Shown: in pieces, positions 28,059-38,516 of the stretch | Layout: each line of letters begins with the position of its first letter | Numbering within the stretch: the stretch's first letter is position 1 | Source: Magnetospirillum gryphiswaldense MSR-1 v2 | GTDB lineage: Bacteria > Pseudomonadota > Alphaproteobacteria > Rhodospirillales > Magnetospirillaceae | Assembly: GCF_000513295.1 (NCBI RefSeq) | Contig: NC_023065.1 | Coordinates: forward strand, 2,960,501-3,024,500 | Length of the DNA: 64,000 nucleotides | Direction of reading: 5' to 3' | The notes under the pieces: model-generated | Database searches by the model: none | What the model was told of the DNA's origin: nothing | Seen by the model: the letters and a program-made list of their open reading frames with translations, nothing else | Translations under genes and position numbers: made by a program

Positions 28059-28514
28059 TTAGATTATGAAGTCCAGCTTGGAATGCGCTTCCGACGGAAT
28101 GCCGGTCTTATAGGACCGCATGCACAGATCGTCGAAGGTGATGGCGTCCAGGCGGTCCATGATTTCCTCGGTCAGGTCGCCCCACATGGGGCGGATGACC
28201 TTGGCGCCCAGATCGGAGGCGGGCACGTCCTGGAACGGGTCTTCCGCCGTTTCCAGGGCGCGGACCACGCGCACCACCTCGCCCACCGAGATACGGCGGC
28301 GTTCGCGCGCCAGCCGATAGCCGCCCTTGGGGCCGCGCACGCCGACCAGCAGGCCCGAGCGCACCAATTGTTGCAGGGTCTGCTCCAGGTAGCGGCGCGG
28401 AATACCCTGACGGCGGGTGATCTCGCGGCTTTGCACCGGTTCACCACCGGCATGGTAGGCGATGTCCAGAACCGCCTCGATGGCGAACAGCATCTTCTTC
28501 GACGGACGCAGCAT
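28059..28514 (-). CDS. Rrf2 family transcriptional regulator (CymR-like, not IscR)
   Basis: The 151-residue protein has the Rrf2 winged helix: the recognition helix region with [30 protein letters not shown], and a dimerisation helix with [14 protein letters not shown]. It contains one cysteine only, Cys131, so the three-cysteine Fe-S cluster site of IscR and RirA is absent. The C-terminal DDLCMRS segment resembles CymR of Bacillus, which senses sulfur status through CysK. Here cysK is the next gene. It follows dut by 11 bases with an AAGGAAAG site, so it may be expressed with coaBC-dut. Confidence 0.85.
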   Translation of the reverse strand: MLRPSKKMLFAIEAVLDIAYHAGGEPVQSREITRRQGIPRRYLEQTLQQLVRSGLLVGVRGPKGGYRLARERRRISVGEVVRVVRALETAEDPFQDVPASDLGAKVIRPMWGDLTEEIMDRLDAITFDDLCMRSYKTGIPSEAHSKLDFII

Positions 28515-28525
28515 GATCGCTTTCC

Positions 28526-28978
28526 TTAAGACCCGGTGGAACCGAAGCCGCCGGCACCGCGGGCGGTCTGGGACAATTCGGCCACTTCGGCCAAGTGGGC
28601 GCGCACCACCGGGGCGATGACCAGTTGGGCGATGCGCATGCCCCGCGTGATGGTATAGGCATTGTCGCCGTGATTGATCAGCAACACCCCCAACTCGCCG
28701 CGATAATCGGCGTCGATGGTCCCCGGCGCGTTCAAAACGGTGATGCCGTGCATGACCGCCAGACCGGAACGCGGGCGCACCTGGGCCTCGTAGCCTTCGG
28801 GGATAGCGATGGCGAAGCCGGCGGGCACGCGCATGCGCTTGCCCGGTCCCAGCACCACATCGGCGGGGATACAGGCCATCAGATCCATGCCGGCAGCGTT
28901 ATCGGTTTCATAGCGCGGCAGCGGCAGATCCTCGGCATGGGGCAGGCGCTGCACCTGGATGGTCACGGTCGCGGTCAT
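28526..28978 (-). CDS. dut: dUTP diphosphatase
   Basis: Dut hydrolyses dUTP to dUMP, keeping uracil out of DNA and feeding dTMP synthesis. The 150-residue trimeric-type protein has [11 protein letters not shown], the [10 protein letters not shown] motif with the catalytic Asp, and a C-terminal GAGGFGSTG motif that closes over the active site. The ATG overlaps the coaBC stop codon (ATGA) after an AAAGGACATCC site. It is co-transcribed with coaBC. Confidence 0.97.
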   Translation of the reverse strand: MTATVTIQVQRLPHAEDLPLPRYETDNAAGMDLMACIPADVVLGPGKRMRVPAGFAIAIPEGYEAQVRPRSGLAVMHGITVLNAPGTIDADYRGELGVLLINHGDNAYTITRGMRIAQLVIAPVVRAHLAEVAELSQTARGAGGFGSTGS

Positions 28979-30180
28979 GGATGTCCTTTTAAAGTGTCGG
29001 CTATTTTCCAGGCCAGCCGTTCGGCCACGTCGGTCTTGCTGATGCGCGGCCATTCCTCGGCCCCGCCTTGGGTCAGCAGATGCACGGTATTGAAATCGCC
29101 GCCGAAGGTGCCCGAGTGCGGCGACACGTCGTTGGCGACGATCCAGTCGCACCCCTTGCGCACGAACTTGGCCCGCGCGTGCTCCAGCAGCTTTTCCGTC
29201 TCGGCGGCGAAGCCCACCACCAGACGCGGACGGGCCGAGCCCTTTTCCGACAGCGTCGCCAGAATGTCCGGGTTGGCGGCCAATTCGATGGGCGGCGGCT
29301 GGCCGCTGGCATCCTTCTTGCGCTTTTCCTTGGACGCGTTGGACACCGTCCAATCGGCGACGGCGGCGGCGCACACCGCCACATCCACCGGCAGACAGCC
29401 CAAGGCCGTCCCCAGCATCTCGCGCGCGGTTTCCACGTGGATGACCCGCATGTTGGCCGGATCGGGCAGCTTGACCGGGCCGGTGATCAAGGTGACGTCG
29501 GCGCCCAGCCGGGCCAGGGCGGCGGCGATGGCATGACCCTGTTTGCCGGACGAACGGTTGCCGATGAAGCGCACCGGGTCGATGGGTTCATAGGTCGGGC
29601 CGCTGGTGACCAGCGCCTTGATCCCCTTCAGCGGTCCGGCGGCCAGAAGGCTTTCCACCGCCGCCAGAATCTCCGCCGGTTCGGCCATGCGCCCCAGGCC
29701 GCTTTCGCCTTCCGCCAGCATGCCGGCATTGGGGCCGACGCTGTGGACACCGCGCCCCTTCAGGGTCGCCATGTTGGCGGCTGTCGCCGGGTGTCCCCAC
29801 ATGCGGAAATTCATGGCCGGGGCCACCAAGATGGGCTTGTCGGTGACCAAAAGCGCGGTCGAGGCCAGATCGTCGGCCAGGCCATGGGCCATCTTGGCCA
29901 GAAGATTGGCGGTGGCCGGGGCCACCACCACCAGATCGCAATCGCGGGCCAAGGTGATGTGGCCAATCTCGTGTTCATCGGTCAGGGAAAAGGTGTTGTC
30001 GAACACCTTGTTGCCCGACAGCGTCTGCACCGACAAGGGCGTGACGAAATGGCTGGCATTGCCGGTCAGGATACAGCGCACATCGGCGCCACGATCCTTC
30101 AGCCGCCGGATCAATTCCAGCGATTTGTACGCGGCGATGCCGCCGGAAATGACCAACAGGATGCGTCGACCGTCAAGCAC
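28975..30180 (-). CDS. coaBC: Bifunctional phosphopantothenoylcysteine decarboxylase/phosphopantothenate-cysteine ligase
   Basis: This bifunctional enzyme couples cysteine to phosphopantothenate (CoaB) and decarboxylates the product (CoaC) in coenzyme A synthesis. The N-terminal FMN-binding decarboxylase domain has [14 protein letters not shown] and the PAMNFRMW motif. The C-terminal synthetase domain has [14 protein letters not shown] and the Lys-rich SKEKRKK loop of the nucleotide site. The start is taken at the GTG at 30180, which aligns with family starts and has GGGG upstream; a GTG at 30195 is also possible. It is followed by dut. Confidence 0.94.
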   Translation of the reverse strand: MLDGRRILLVISGGIAAYKSLELIRRLKDRGADVRCILTGNASHFVTPLSVQTLSGNKVFDNTFSLTDEHEIGHITLARDCDLVVVAPATANLLAKMAHGLADDLASTALLVTDKPILVAPAMNFRMWGHPATAANMATLKGRGVHSVGPNAGMLAEGESGLGRMAEPAEILAAVESLLAAGPLKGIKALVTSGPTYEPIDPVRFIGNRSSGKQGHAIAAALARLGADVTLITGPVKLPDPANMRVIHVETAREMLGTALGCLPVDVAVCAAAVADWTVSNASKEKRKKDASGQPPPIELAANPDILATLSEKGSARPRLVVGFAAETEKLLEHARAKFVRKGCDWIVANDVSPHSGTFGGDFNTVHLLTQGGAEEWPRISKTDVAERLAWKIADTLKGHP

Positions 30181-30251
30181 CGGGATACCCCACACATTTT
30201 ACCCAAAGGCAAGTGTGGTTAACCTAACGCTTCACAGGAAATCGCGCAAGT

Positions 30252-31784
30252 TTACTTGAGCACCAGCAAGACACCCAGGATCGCCGCCAGAATCCACGGC
30301 AGCCAGCCGAAGGCCCGCTTGCCGCCGCTTTCGCCGCGCATGGCCTTGACGGTGTCGGGATGCAGTTTCAGGCCGCCATTCATCAGGGTGGAATAGGCCT
30401 TTTCCGTCTCGGCCAGCATGCGCGGCAACCGTTCCAGGCTGTGCACGGCACCGATGACGGTGTCCTTGATCCGCGCCTGCGGCCCCAGATGCTGCATCAT
30501 CCAGCTTTCGATCAGCGGGCGGGCCAGTTCCCACATATTGACGCCGGAATCCAGGGTGCGGCCAACGCCTTCGGCCACCAGCATGCTCTTTTGCAGCATC
30601 AGCAATTGCGGCTGGGTCTGCATGGAAAACTGCTCGGTGATCTGGAATAACTGGCCCAATAGCCGGGCGATGGAAATTTCGTGCATGGGCTTGCCCATGA
30701 TCGGCTCGGCAATGGAACGGCAGGCCTGGGTGAAATTGTCGACGCTCTTGTCGGCGGGCACGAAACCGGCCTCGAAATGCACTTCCGCCACCCGGCGGTA
30801 ATTGCCGTTCAAAAAGCCCACCAGCATCTCACCGAGGAAACGCCGGGTCTTGAGATCGACGCGACCCATGATGCCGAAATCGACGGCGACCAGATTGCCG
30901 TCAAGATCGACGAACAGATTGCCCGGATGCATGTCGGCATGAAAGAAGCCGTCGCGGAACACCATGTTGAAGAACGATTCGGCGGCCTTCTTCAACACCT
31001 CGTCCGGCTCGATGCCGGCGGCCTTGATGGCGTCGACCTCATCCACCGGGATGCCGCTGACCCGTTCCAGCGTCATCACCCGCTTGGCGGTGCGCTGCCA
31101 ATCCACCTCGGGCACGCGGAAGGATTCGTCGCCGGCGAAATTCTCGGCCAGTTCCGCCGCCGCCGCCGCCTCGAAGCGCAAATCCATTTCCAACTGCACC
31201 GAATCGGCGAAGGTATCGACGCTTTCCACCATGCGCAGACGGCGCAGGCTGGGCTGGGTCAGTTCCACCCATTCGGCCAGCCAGCGCAGCAGGTCGATGT
31301 CCTTCTTGAATGCCGCATCGACGCCGGGCCGCAGCACCTTGACCGCCACTTCACGGCCTTCGCTGGTGACGGCGAAATGCACCTGGGCGATGGAGGCGGC
31401 GGCGACGGGCACGTCGTCAAAGCTGGCATAGGCCTGGGACAGCGGCTGATCCAGGTCTTCCTCGATGATGGCGCGGGCCAGAGAGGCGGGAAACGGCGCC
31501 AGCCGGTCCTGCAATTCCGACAGGTCGGCGGTCATCTCGTCGCCCAGCAGGTCGGCGCGGGTGGATAAAGCCTGGCCCAGCTTGATGAAGGTCGGCCCCA
31601 ATTCGGTCAGGGCAGCAGCCAGACGCTGGCCGGGCCGGCCCTCGTGGCTGGGCGCCCGCCCCAGACGCAGCATCTTCGACGCCAGGGCGGCGATGGGCAG
31701 GTCGACCACCTCCAGCGCGTCATGGCGGGCAAGGACGCGGGCGATGGTCAGCAGACGGTGCAGGTTGCGGGCGGCGCGCAGCAT
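30252..31784 (-). CDS. ubiB: UbiB-family protein (ubiquinone biosynthesis, atypical kinase fold)
   Basis: The 510-residue protein has the ABC1/UbiB signatures: the KxGQ motif (TFIKLGQALSTRADLL) near residue 68, the Ala-rich nucleotide loop VAAASIAQVHFA, HADMHPGNLFV and AVDFGIMGRV. A C-terminal membrane helix (last 20 residues) anchors it to the inner membrane. It helps ubiquinone synthesis, probably by promoting access of lipid intermediates. Its ATG overlaps the ubiE stop codon by one base. Confidence 0.94.
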   Translation of the reverse strand: MLRAARNLHRLLTIARVLARHDALEVVDLPIAALASKMLRLGRAPSHEGRPGQRLAAALTELGPTFIKLGQALSTRADLLGDEMTADLSELQDRLAPFPASLARAIIEEDLDQPLSQAYASFDDVPVAAASIAQVHFAVTSEGREVAVKVLRPGVDAAFKKDIDLLRWLAEWVELTQPSLRRLRMVESVDTFADSVQLEMDLRFEAAAAAELAENFAGDESFRVPEVDWQRTAKRVMTLERVSGIPVDEVDAIKAAGIEPDEVLKKAAESFFNMVFRDGFFHADMHPGNLFVDLDGNLVAVDFGIMGRVDLKTRRFLGEMLVGFLNGNYRRVAEVHFEAGFVPADKSVDNFTQACRSIAEPIMGKPMHEISIARLLGQLFQITEQFSMQTQPQLLMLQKSMLVAEGVGRTLDSGVNMWELARPLIESWMMQHLGPQARIKDTVIGAVHSLERLPRMLAETEKAYSTLMNGGLKLHPDTVKAMRGESGGKRAFGWLPWILAAILGVLLVLK

Positions 31785-32545
31785 CAGATGCGCCAGCCGG
31801 AATGAATGGCGGCGATGCCGCCCGACAGGTTGCGGACCTCGACGCGGGAGAAGCCGGCATCACGGACCATCTGCGCCATGTCGTCCTGGGCCGGAAACTT
31901 GCGGATGCTTTCCACCAGATATTGATAGGCCTCGGCATTGCCGGTGACCATACCGCCCACCTTGGGCAGTACCTTGAACGAATACAGGTCATAGAATTCG
32001 CGCAGGCCCGGCACCACCACCTTGGAAAATTCCAGGCACATGAACCGCCCGCCCGGCTTCAGCACCCGGTAGGCCTCAGCGATGGCGCGGTCCCAATGGG
32101 TGACGTTGCGCAGGCAAAAGGCGATGGTATAGCGATCGACCGAGCCGTCGGGGATGGGCAGGGTCTCGGCATTGCCGCACACCCAGTTGATCTGGCTGAC
32201 TACATTGCGGTCCACCGCGCGGTCGCGGCCCACCGACAGCATTTCCTTGTTGATGTCGCAAACGATGGCCGGACCGCCGCCGCGCTTCTTCCAGCCGAAA
32301 GCGATGTCGCCGGTACCGCCGCCCACATCCAGCAAGGTCTGGTTGGCCTGGGGCCGCAGCCAGTCGAGGAAATTGGCTTTCCACAATCGATGGACGCCCG
32401 CGCTCATCAGGTCGTTCATCAGGTCGTACTTGCCGGCCACCGAATCGAAAACGCCGCGCACCAGCGAGACCTTTTCCTCTTCGCGCACGGTCTTGAAGCC
32501 GAAATGGGTGGTTGCGGGGCCTTGGCCCAAATCTTCATTGGTCAT
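31784..32545 (-). CDS. ubiE: Ubiquinone/menaquinone methyltransferase
   Basis: UbiE transfers the C-methyl group from SAM in ubiquinone (and menaquinone) synthesis. The 253-residue protein has THFGFKTVREEEK, FDSVAGKYDLMNDLMSAG, the SAM-binding DVGGGTGDIAF, and the family motif RVLKPGGRFMCLEFS. It starts divergently from mutM, 84 bases away, and heads ubiE-ubiB; the one-base TGATG overlap means coupled translation. Confidence 0.96.
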   Translation of the reverse strand: MTNEDLGQGPATTHFGFKTVREEEKVSLVRGVFDSVAGKYDLMNDLMSAGVHRLWKANFLDWLRPQANQTLLDVGGGTGDIAFGWKKRGGGPAIVCDINKEMLSVGRDRAVDRNVVSQINWVCGNAETLPIPDGSVDRYTIAFCLRNVTHWDRAIAEAYRVLKPGGRFMCLEFSKVVVPGLREFYDLYSFKVLPKVGGMVTGNAEAYQYLVESIRKFPAQDDMAQMVRDAGFSRVEVRNLSGGIAAIHSGWRI

Positions 32546-32629
32546 GATCGGGGCAGATTATCGCATGCGCGGGGGAGAGGCGAGCCCGGAGTTTTTGACT
32601 CGGTCCAAGGCTTCAGGCAGCATCGGCCC

Positions 32630-33466
32630 ATGCCTGAACTGCCCGAAGTCGAAACCGTCGCCCGTGGACTGGCCGCTGTGTGGCCCGGACACCGATTCAT
32701 CCGCGTCGAGGCCCGCCGCCCCGATCTGCGCAAGCCCCTGCCCGCCGATTTCGCCGCCCGTCTGACCGGGCGCCGCGTCGAAAGCGTCGGACGCCGCGCC
32801 AAGTATCTGCTGGTCCACCTCGACGACGGCCTGACGCTGTTGGGCCATCTGGGCATGTCGGGGGCCATGGTCATCAGCAAAGGCCGCAACGAGCCGCCGG
32901 GGCCGCACGACCATGTGGAATTCCTAAGCGAAGACGGCACCATGGTCACCTATCGCGACCCGCGCCGCTTCGGCCTGATGGACCTGACCCTTGACCCGAC
33001 ATCGCATCCGCTGCTGGCCCATCTGGGGCCGGAGCCGCTGGGGCCGGATTTCCATGAAAAAGCCTTGGCGGCGGCACTGGATGGCAAGGGCGCCTCGATC
33101 AAGGCGGCGCTGTTGGACCAGAACGTGGTCGCCGGCCTGGGCAACATCTATGTGTCGGAAAGCCTGTTCCTGTCGGGCATCGATCCCACCCGCGCCGCCG
33201 GATCGCTGAAACCGCGTGAAATCAACAAGCTGGTGCCGGCCATCCGCGCCGTACTCGAACGCGCCATCGCCGCCGGCGGCTCGTCTTTGAAAGATCATGT
33301 GCAGCCCAATGGCGAATTGGGCTATTTCCAGCATTCCTTCACCGTCTACGACCGGGCGGGGGAAGCGTGTCCCGGCTGCGATTGCGATATCGCCCGCACC
33401 GGCGGCATTCAACGGATCGTCCAGTCGGGGCGATCCACTTTCTACTGTGCGAAAAAACAGCGTTGA
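32630..33466 (+). CDS. mutM: Formamidopyrimidine-DNA glycosylase with an altered zinc finger
   Basis: MutM removes 8-oxoguanine and ring-opened purines. The 278-residue protein begins MPELPEVETVARGL, giving the catalytic N-terminal Pro and Glu after Met removal, and has LGHLGMSGAM and the H2TH region KAALLDQNVVAGLGNIYVSE. The C-terminal zinc finger has Cys247, Cys250 and Cys273, but the fourth ligand is Lys276 (FYCAKKQR instead of the usual CxxC). Cys252 is an additional cysteine in the first pair that might substitute. The gene is divergent from ubiE and is followed by a small secreted protein gene. Confidence 0.93.
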   Translation: MPELPEVETVARGLAAVWPGHRFIRVEARRPDLRKPLPADFAARLTGRRVESVGRRAKYLLVHLDDGLTLLGHLGMSGAMVISKGRNEPPGPHDHVEFLSEDGTMVTYRDPRRFGLMDLTLDPTSHPLLAHLGPEPLGPDFHEKALAAALDGKGASIKAALLDQNVVAGLGNIYVSESLFLSGIDPTRAAGSLKPREINKLVPAIRAVLERAIAAGGSSLKDHVQPNGELGYFQHSFTVYDRAGEACPGCDCDIARTGGIQRIVQSGRSTFYCAKKQR

Positions 33467-33486
33467 TGGTATAGCCCTTGGTCACC

Positions 33487-33846
33487 ATGCGGATTTTCAC
33501 CCCCCTTCTGGGCGCCCTCGCCCTGATCCTGGCGCTGTCTCTCGGGACCGCGCGGGCGCAAGGATTTCTGTCCGCCTATGAAGACCTGCCGCTGCCGCCG
33601 GGCATGACCGAGGTGGCTGAATCCGGCCTGTCCTTCGACATGCCGAACGGTCGCATCGTCGAGGCTTTCGCCCGTGGCCCGCTGCGGGCCACCGACATCA
33701 TCGCCTTTTACGCCGCCACCTTGCCCCAGCTTGGCTGGACCCGGGATTCCGACCGTCAATACCGGCGCGAAGCGGAAGTGCTGACCCTGGAAACCCAGAC
33801 CGAAGGGCGCAACGTGGTGGTCCATTTCACCATTGCCCCGGAATAA
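33487..33846 (+). CDS. Secreted protein of unknown function
   Basis: The 119-residue protein has a signal peptide (about 1-23, ending in ARAQG). The mature part includes [37 protein letters not shown] and a beta-strand-rich C-terminus. The mixed alpha/beta appearance recalls small periplasmic proteins found near enoyl-CoA hydratase genes in alphaproteobacteria, but no named family was recognised. It starts at the ATG at 33487 rather than at an upstream TTG. It lies 26 bases before the hydratase gene and is probably co-transcribed with it. Confidence 0.6.
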   Translation: MRIFTPLLGALALILALSLGTARAQGFLSAYEDLPLPPGMTEVAESGLSFDMPNGRIVEAFARGPLRATDIIAFYAATLPQLGWTRDSDRQYRREAEVLTLETQTEGRNVVVHFTIAPE

Positions 33847-33872
33847 TCCATTCCCCTGCGAGAGAGGCAACC

Positions 33873-34649
33873 ATGCCCTACGAAAACATTATCGTCGAAA
33901 CCCGCGGCCAGGTCGGCCTGATCACCTTGAACCGCCCCAAGGCGTTGAACGCCTTGTGCGCCGCGCTGATCAAGGAATTGGGTCAGGCCCTCGATGCCTT
34001 CGAGGCCGATGGCGAAATCGGCGCCGTGGTGCTGACCGGCTCGGAAAAGGCCTTCGCCGCCGGCGCCGACATCAAGGAAATGCAGTCCAAGACCTATATG
34101 GACGCCTATCTGGCCGATTTCATCACCAATGGCTGGGAACGCATCACCACCTGCCGCAAGCCGATCATCGCCGCCGTCGCCGGCTATGCCCTGGGCGGCG
34201 GCTGTGAAGTGTCGATGATGTGCGACTTCATCCTGGCCGCCGACAATGCCAAGTTCGGCCAGCCGGAAATCACCATCGGCACCATTCCCGGCGCTGGCGG
34301 CACCCAGCGCCTGACCCGCGCCGTCGGCAAGGCCAAGGCCATGGAAATGTGCCTGACCGGGCGCATGATGGACGCCGCCGAGGCCGAGCGCGCCGGTCTG
34401 GTCAGCCGCGTCATTCCCGCCGCCGACCTGCTTGACGAAGCTTTGAAGGTGGCCGACCGCATCGCGTCGATGTCCCGTCCGGTGGTCATGCTGGCCAAGG
34501 AATCGGTCAACGCCGCCTTCGAGACCACCCTGACCCAGGGCATCAAGTTCGAGCGCCGTCTGTTCCATTCCACCTTCGCCTGCGAAGACCAGAAGGAAGG
34601 CATGGCCGCTTTCGCCGAAAAGCGCAGCCCGGTGTTCAAGAACCGCTGA
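33873..34649 (+). CDS. Enoyl-CoA hydratase/isomerase
   Basis: The 258-residue crotonase-fold protein hydrates trans-2-enoyl-CoA in fatty acid degradation or related routes. It has [10 protein letters not shown] for the oxyanion hole, [10 protein letters not shown] and [20 protein letters not shown] with the two catalytic Glu positions, and the C-terminal FEHRL-type helix ([10 protein letters not shown]). This fits the short-chain hydratase subgroup. GAGAGAGG precedes the ATG. A strong palindrome lies 30 bases after the stop. Confidence 0.92.
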   Translation: MPYENIIVETRGQVGLITLNRPKALNALCAALIKELGQALDAFEADGEIGAVVLTGSEKAFAAGADIKEMQSKTYMDAYLADFITNGWERITTCRKPIIAAVAGYALGGGCEVSMMCDFILAADNAKFGQPEITIGTIPGAGGTQRLTRAVGKAKAMEMCLTGRMMDAAEAERAGLVSRVIPAADLLDEALKVADRIASMSRPVVMLAKESVNAAFETTLTQGIKFERRLFHSTFACEDQKEGMAAFAEKRSPVFKNR

Positions 34650-34678
34650 AGGTTATTCGGCTCAGGCTGAAGGACACA

Positions 34679-34712
34679 CTTTTCGTCCCCGCGCCGGCGC
34701 GGGGACGAAAAG
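34679..34712. terminator. Bidirectional terminator, perfect 34-base palindrome
   Basis: CTTTTCGTCCCCGCGCC and its exact reverse complement form 17-base arms with no separate loop. The A and T ends give U-runs on both strands, fitting a terminator for the convergent hydratase and nth genes. Confidence 0.8.
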
Positions 34713-34726
34713 ATAAAATAGCGATT

Positions 34727-35362
34727 TCAGATGCTCTTGCCCTGAAACTGGCACAGATCGTTGACGCAGCACACGGTGCAATCGGGTTTGCGCGCCTTGC
34801 ACACATAGCGTCCGTGCAGAATCAGGTAATGATGGGCGTCGCGGCCCCAGCGGGCTGGAGTGATCTTCAACAGGCCCTCTTCCACCGCCTGTACATTTTT
34901 ACCCGGCGCCAGACCGGTGCGGTTGCCGACGCGGAAGCAATGGGTATCGACGGCGATGGTGGGATGGCCGAACGCCACGTTCAGCACCACGTTGGCGGTC
35001 TTGCGACCGACGCCGGGCAAAGCCTCCAGCGCCGCCCGGTCTTCCGGCACCTGACCCGCATGCTGGGCCAGCAGGATGTGCGACAGGGCGATGACGTTCC
35101 TGGCCTTGGTCTTGTAAAGGCCGATGGTGCGGATGGCCTGTTCCAGCTTTTCCACCCCCAAGGCGACCATGGAAGCCGGGTCGCGTACTTCCGCGAATAA
35201 CGGACGGGTGGCCTTGTTGACGCCGATATCGGTGGCTTGGGCCGACAGCACCACCGCCACCAAAAGGGTATAGGGGTTCACATATTCCAGATCGCTTTTG
35301 GGATTGGGGCGATCGGCGGCCAGCCGGGCATAGAATTCATCGGCCTGGGCGGGGGTCATCAT
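34727..35362 (-). CDS. nth: Endonuclease III
   Basis: Nth removes oxidised pyrimidines from DNA and nicks the abasic site. The 211-residue protein has the helix-hairpin-helix LPGVGRKTANVV with the catalytic lysine, the catalytic aspartate in VDTHCFRV, and a complete [4Fe-4S] site: Cys188-x6-Cys195-x2-Cys198-x5-Cys204. It begins MMTPAQADEF; the second Met is an equally possible start. It is convergent to the enoyl-CoA hydratase gene and follows the DUF1848 gene after 30 bases. Confidence 0.95.
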   Translation of the reverse strand: MMTPAQADEFYARLAADRPNPKSDLEYVNPYTLLVAVVLSAQATDIGVNKATRPLFAEVRDPASMVALGVEKLEQAIRTIGLYKTKARNVIALSHILLAQHAGQVPEDRAALEALPGVGRKTANVVLNVAFGHPTIAVDTHCFRVGNRTGLAPGKNVQAVEEGLLKITPARWGRDAHHYLILHGRYVCKARKPDCTVCCVNDLCQFQGKSI

Positions 35363-35392
35363 GGCGTCACCTTCGTCTTCGTCTTGCCCTGC

Positions 35393-36304
35393 TTATACCA
35401 GCAGACTTTCAGTCTCGTCGCGGAGGATGGGCGGGAACAGATATTCACCCGCCGGATCGTGCTGGCCGAACCGGCGCTTGGCCAATGTGCGCGAGCCCAC
35501 CGCATAACAATAGGCGCAGCCGTGCGGGCAGGTGTCATAGGCGCCGATATCGCGGCTTTCATGGCATTGGCAGTGCGGGCGGTTGCCCTTGACCTTGGCC
35601 TTGATCGCCCGCGCCAGCCCCCAGCCGGCGGCCACGTCCTCCAGCCGGCGAGCATCGATACAGGCGGCCAGGGGCTGGCCCACCTCCTGGGAACACGCCG
35701 TCAGCCGCATGCCGTGCGCCGCCGCCACCTGCGCCAAGCGGGCGGCCAACGCCCGCTTTTCCGGCCAGTCGGGATCGTCCCAGGTGAAGCCCTCGGCCCG
35801 CGCCGCCGCATCCAGGTTGCGCGCGGTCTTCTTGTAAAGGGTGGCGAAGGAAATGACGCATTCATCCACCGCCCCGGCCAGGGCAGCAGCCAAGGCGGAA
35901 AAATTATCCAGATGGAATTCCGCTGGGGTCAGACTGGAAAAAACGATGGGGTCATAGCGCCAGACGATGGCACGCGGCCCGAACTCCGCCGCCAATGCGC
36001 GCATGTGGGCGATGGCCCGGGCTGGATCGATGACCGAGATTTCCAAGGCGCGGCCATAACCGGTCACCGTCTGGCTGACGACGAAGGGAATAGACGCCCC
36101 GCGCACCAGCCGCAGCGCTGACAAAAACGGCCCGGCATTCCGGGTCCAAAAGACGAAACCGTCGATTCCGGCCCGCAACTTTACGGTGGAAGGGGGCCCG
36201 CCATAGGGATTTTCCACCTTGGCGAAACCGGCCTTGAAGCGGTTTTCGAACCAGGGCGCATAAAAAGCGGGAATATCGGTACGGTAACTCGCCGAGATGA
36301 TCAT
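35393..36304 (-). CDS. DUF1848 family protein
   Basis: The 303-residue protein starts [19 protein letters not shown], the signature of DUF1848, and has an FVFWTRNAG segment, [10 protein letters not shown]-like strand and a C-terminal cysteine cluster: [26 protein letters not shown]. The cysteine pattern suggests a metal or Fe-S site, and the fold has been compared with radical-SAM-like TIM barrels; function is unknown. The start at 36304 is chosen by family alignment. It lies between nth and dnaK, and its start is only 10 bases from the dnaK -35 box on the other strand. Confidence 0.85.
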   Translation of the reverse strand: MIISASYRTDIPAFYAPWFENRFKAGFAKVENPYGGPPSTVKLRAGIDGFVFWTRNAGPFLSALRLVRGASIPFVVSQTVTGYGRALEISVIDPARAIAHMRALAAEFGPRAIVWRYDPIVFSSLTPAEFHLDNFSALAAALAGAVDECVISFATLYKKTARNLDAAARAEGFTWDDPDWPEKRALAARLAQVAAAHGMRLTACSQEVGQPLAACIDARRLEDVAAGWGLARAIKAKVKGNRPHCQCHESRDIGAYDTCPHGCAYCYAVGSRTLAKRRFGQHDPAGEYLFPPILRDETESLLV

Positions 36305-36314
36305 GATTGTCGTG

Positions 36315-36342
36315 TTGCAGCCTGCCAACTCCACCCTATATA
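36315..36342 (+). promoter_or_regulatory. Promoter of dnaK
   Basis: TTGCAG (36315-36320) and TATATA (36337-36342) are 16 bases apart. The surrounding CCCTATATAA also resembles a heat-shock (RpoH) -10. No CIRCE inverted repeat is present, so HrcA control here is unlikely. Confidence 0.5.
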
Positions 36343-36449
36343 ACCCGGCAGAAGGCGTATGCGCGCCATCCGGATTATCCAAGGGGGTTCCGGCGATCGC
36401 CGCCCTGTCACAGGGATCGCCGCCACCGGCCAAATTGAATGAGGACGAC

Positions 36450-38357
<1,908 letters not shown>

Positions 38358-38372
38358 GCCTGACAGCCAAGC

Positions 38373-38413
38373 CGCCCGCCCCTGGTCTTATGGCCCTTGG
38401 GGGCGGGCGTTTT
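38373..38413 (+). terminator. Rho-independent terminator after dnaK
   Basis: CGCCCGCCCC (38373-38382) pairs with GGGGCGGGCG (38400-38409), followed by four T residues. It may only partly stop transcription, giving more DnaK than DnaJ. Confidence 0.65.
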
Positions 38414-38470
38414 GCCCCTTAGTCTTGTGGTGGCCCGTGCCGGGCCGTTCAGGTGCCACTCGGGCTTATC

Positions 38471-38496
38471 GCCTGCCCCGCTTCGCGCGGGCAGGC
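38471..38496 (+). repeat. Inverted repeat in the dnaK-dnaJ intergenic region
   Basis: GCCTGCCC and GGGCAGGC flank a CG-rich centre about 20 bases before the dnaJ start. No T-run follows, so it is not a clear terminator; it may structure the dnaJ leader. Confidence 0.45.
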
Positions 38497-38516
38497 TCTA
38501 GACAGACGGTATTGGT

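Noticed and set aside
28059-28514. Rrf2 protein as IscR or RirA
   Set aside because: IscR and RirA need three cysteines for a cluster; only Cys131 is present here. CymR-like is a better description.
36305-36449. CIRCE element upstream of dnaK
   Set aside because: No inverted repeat resembling TTAGCACTC...GAGTGCTAA occurs in this region.
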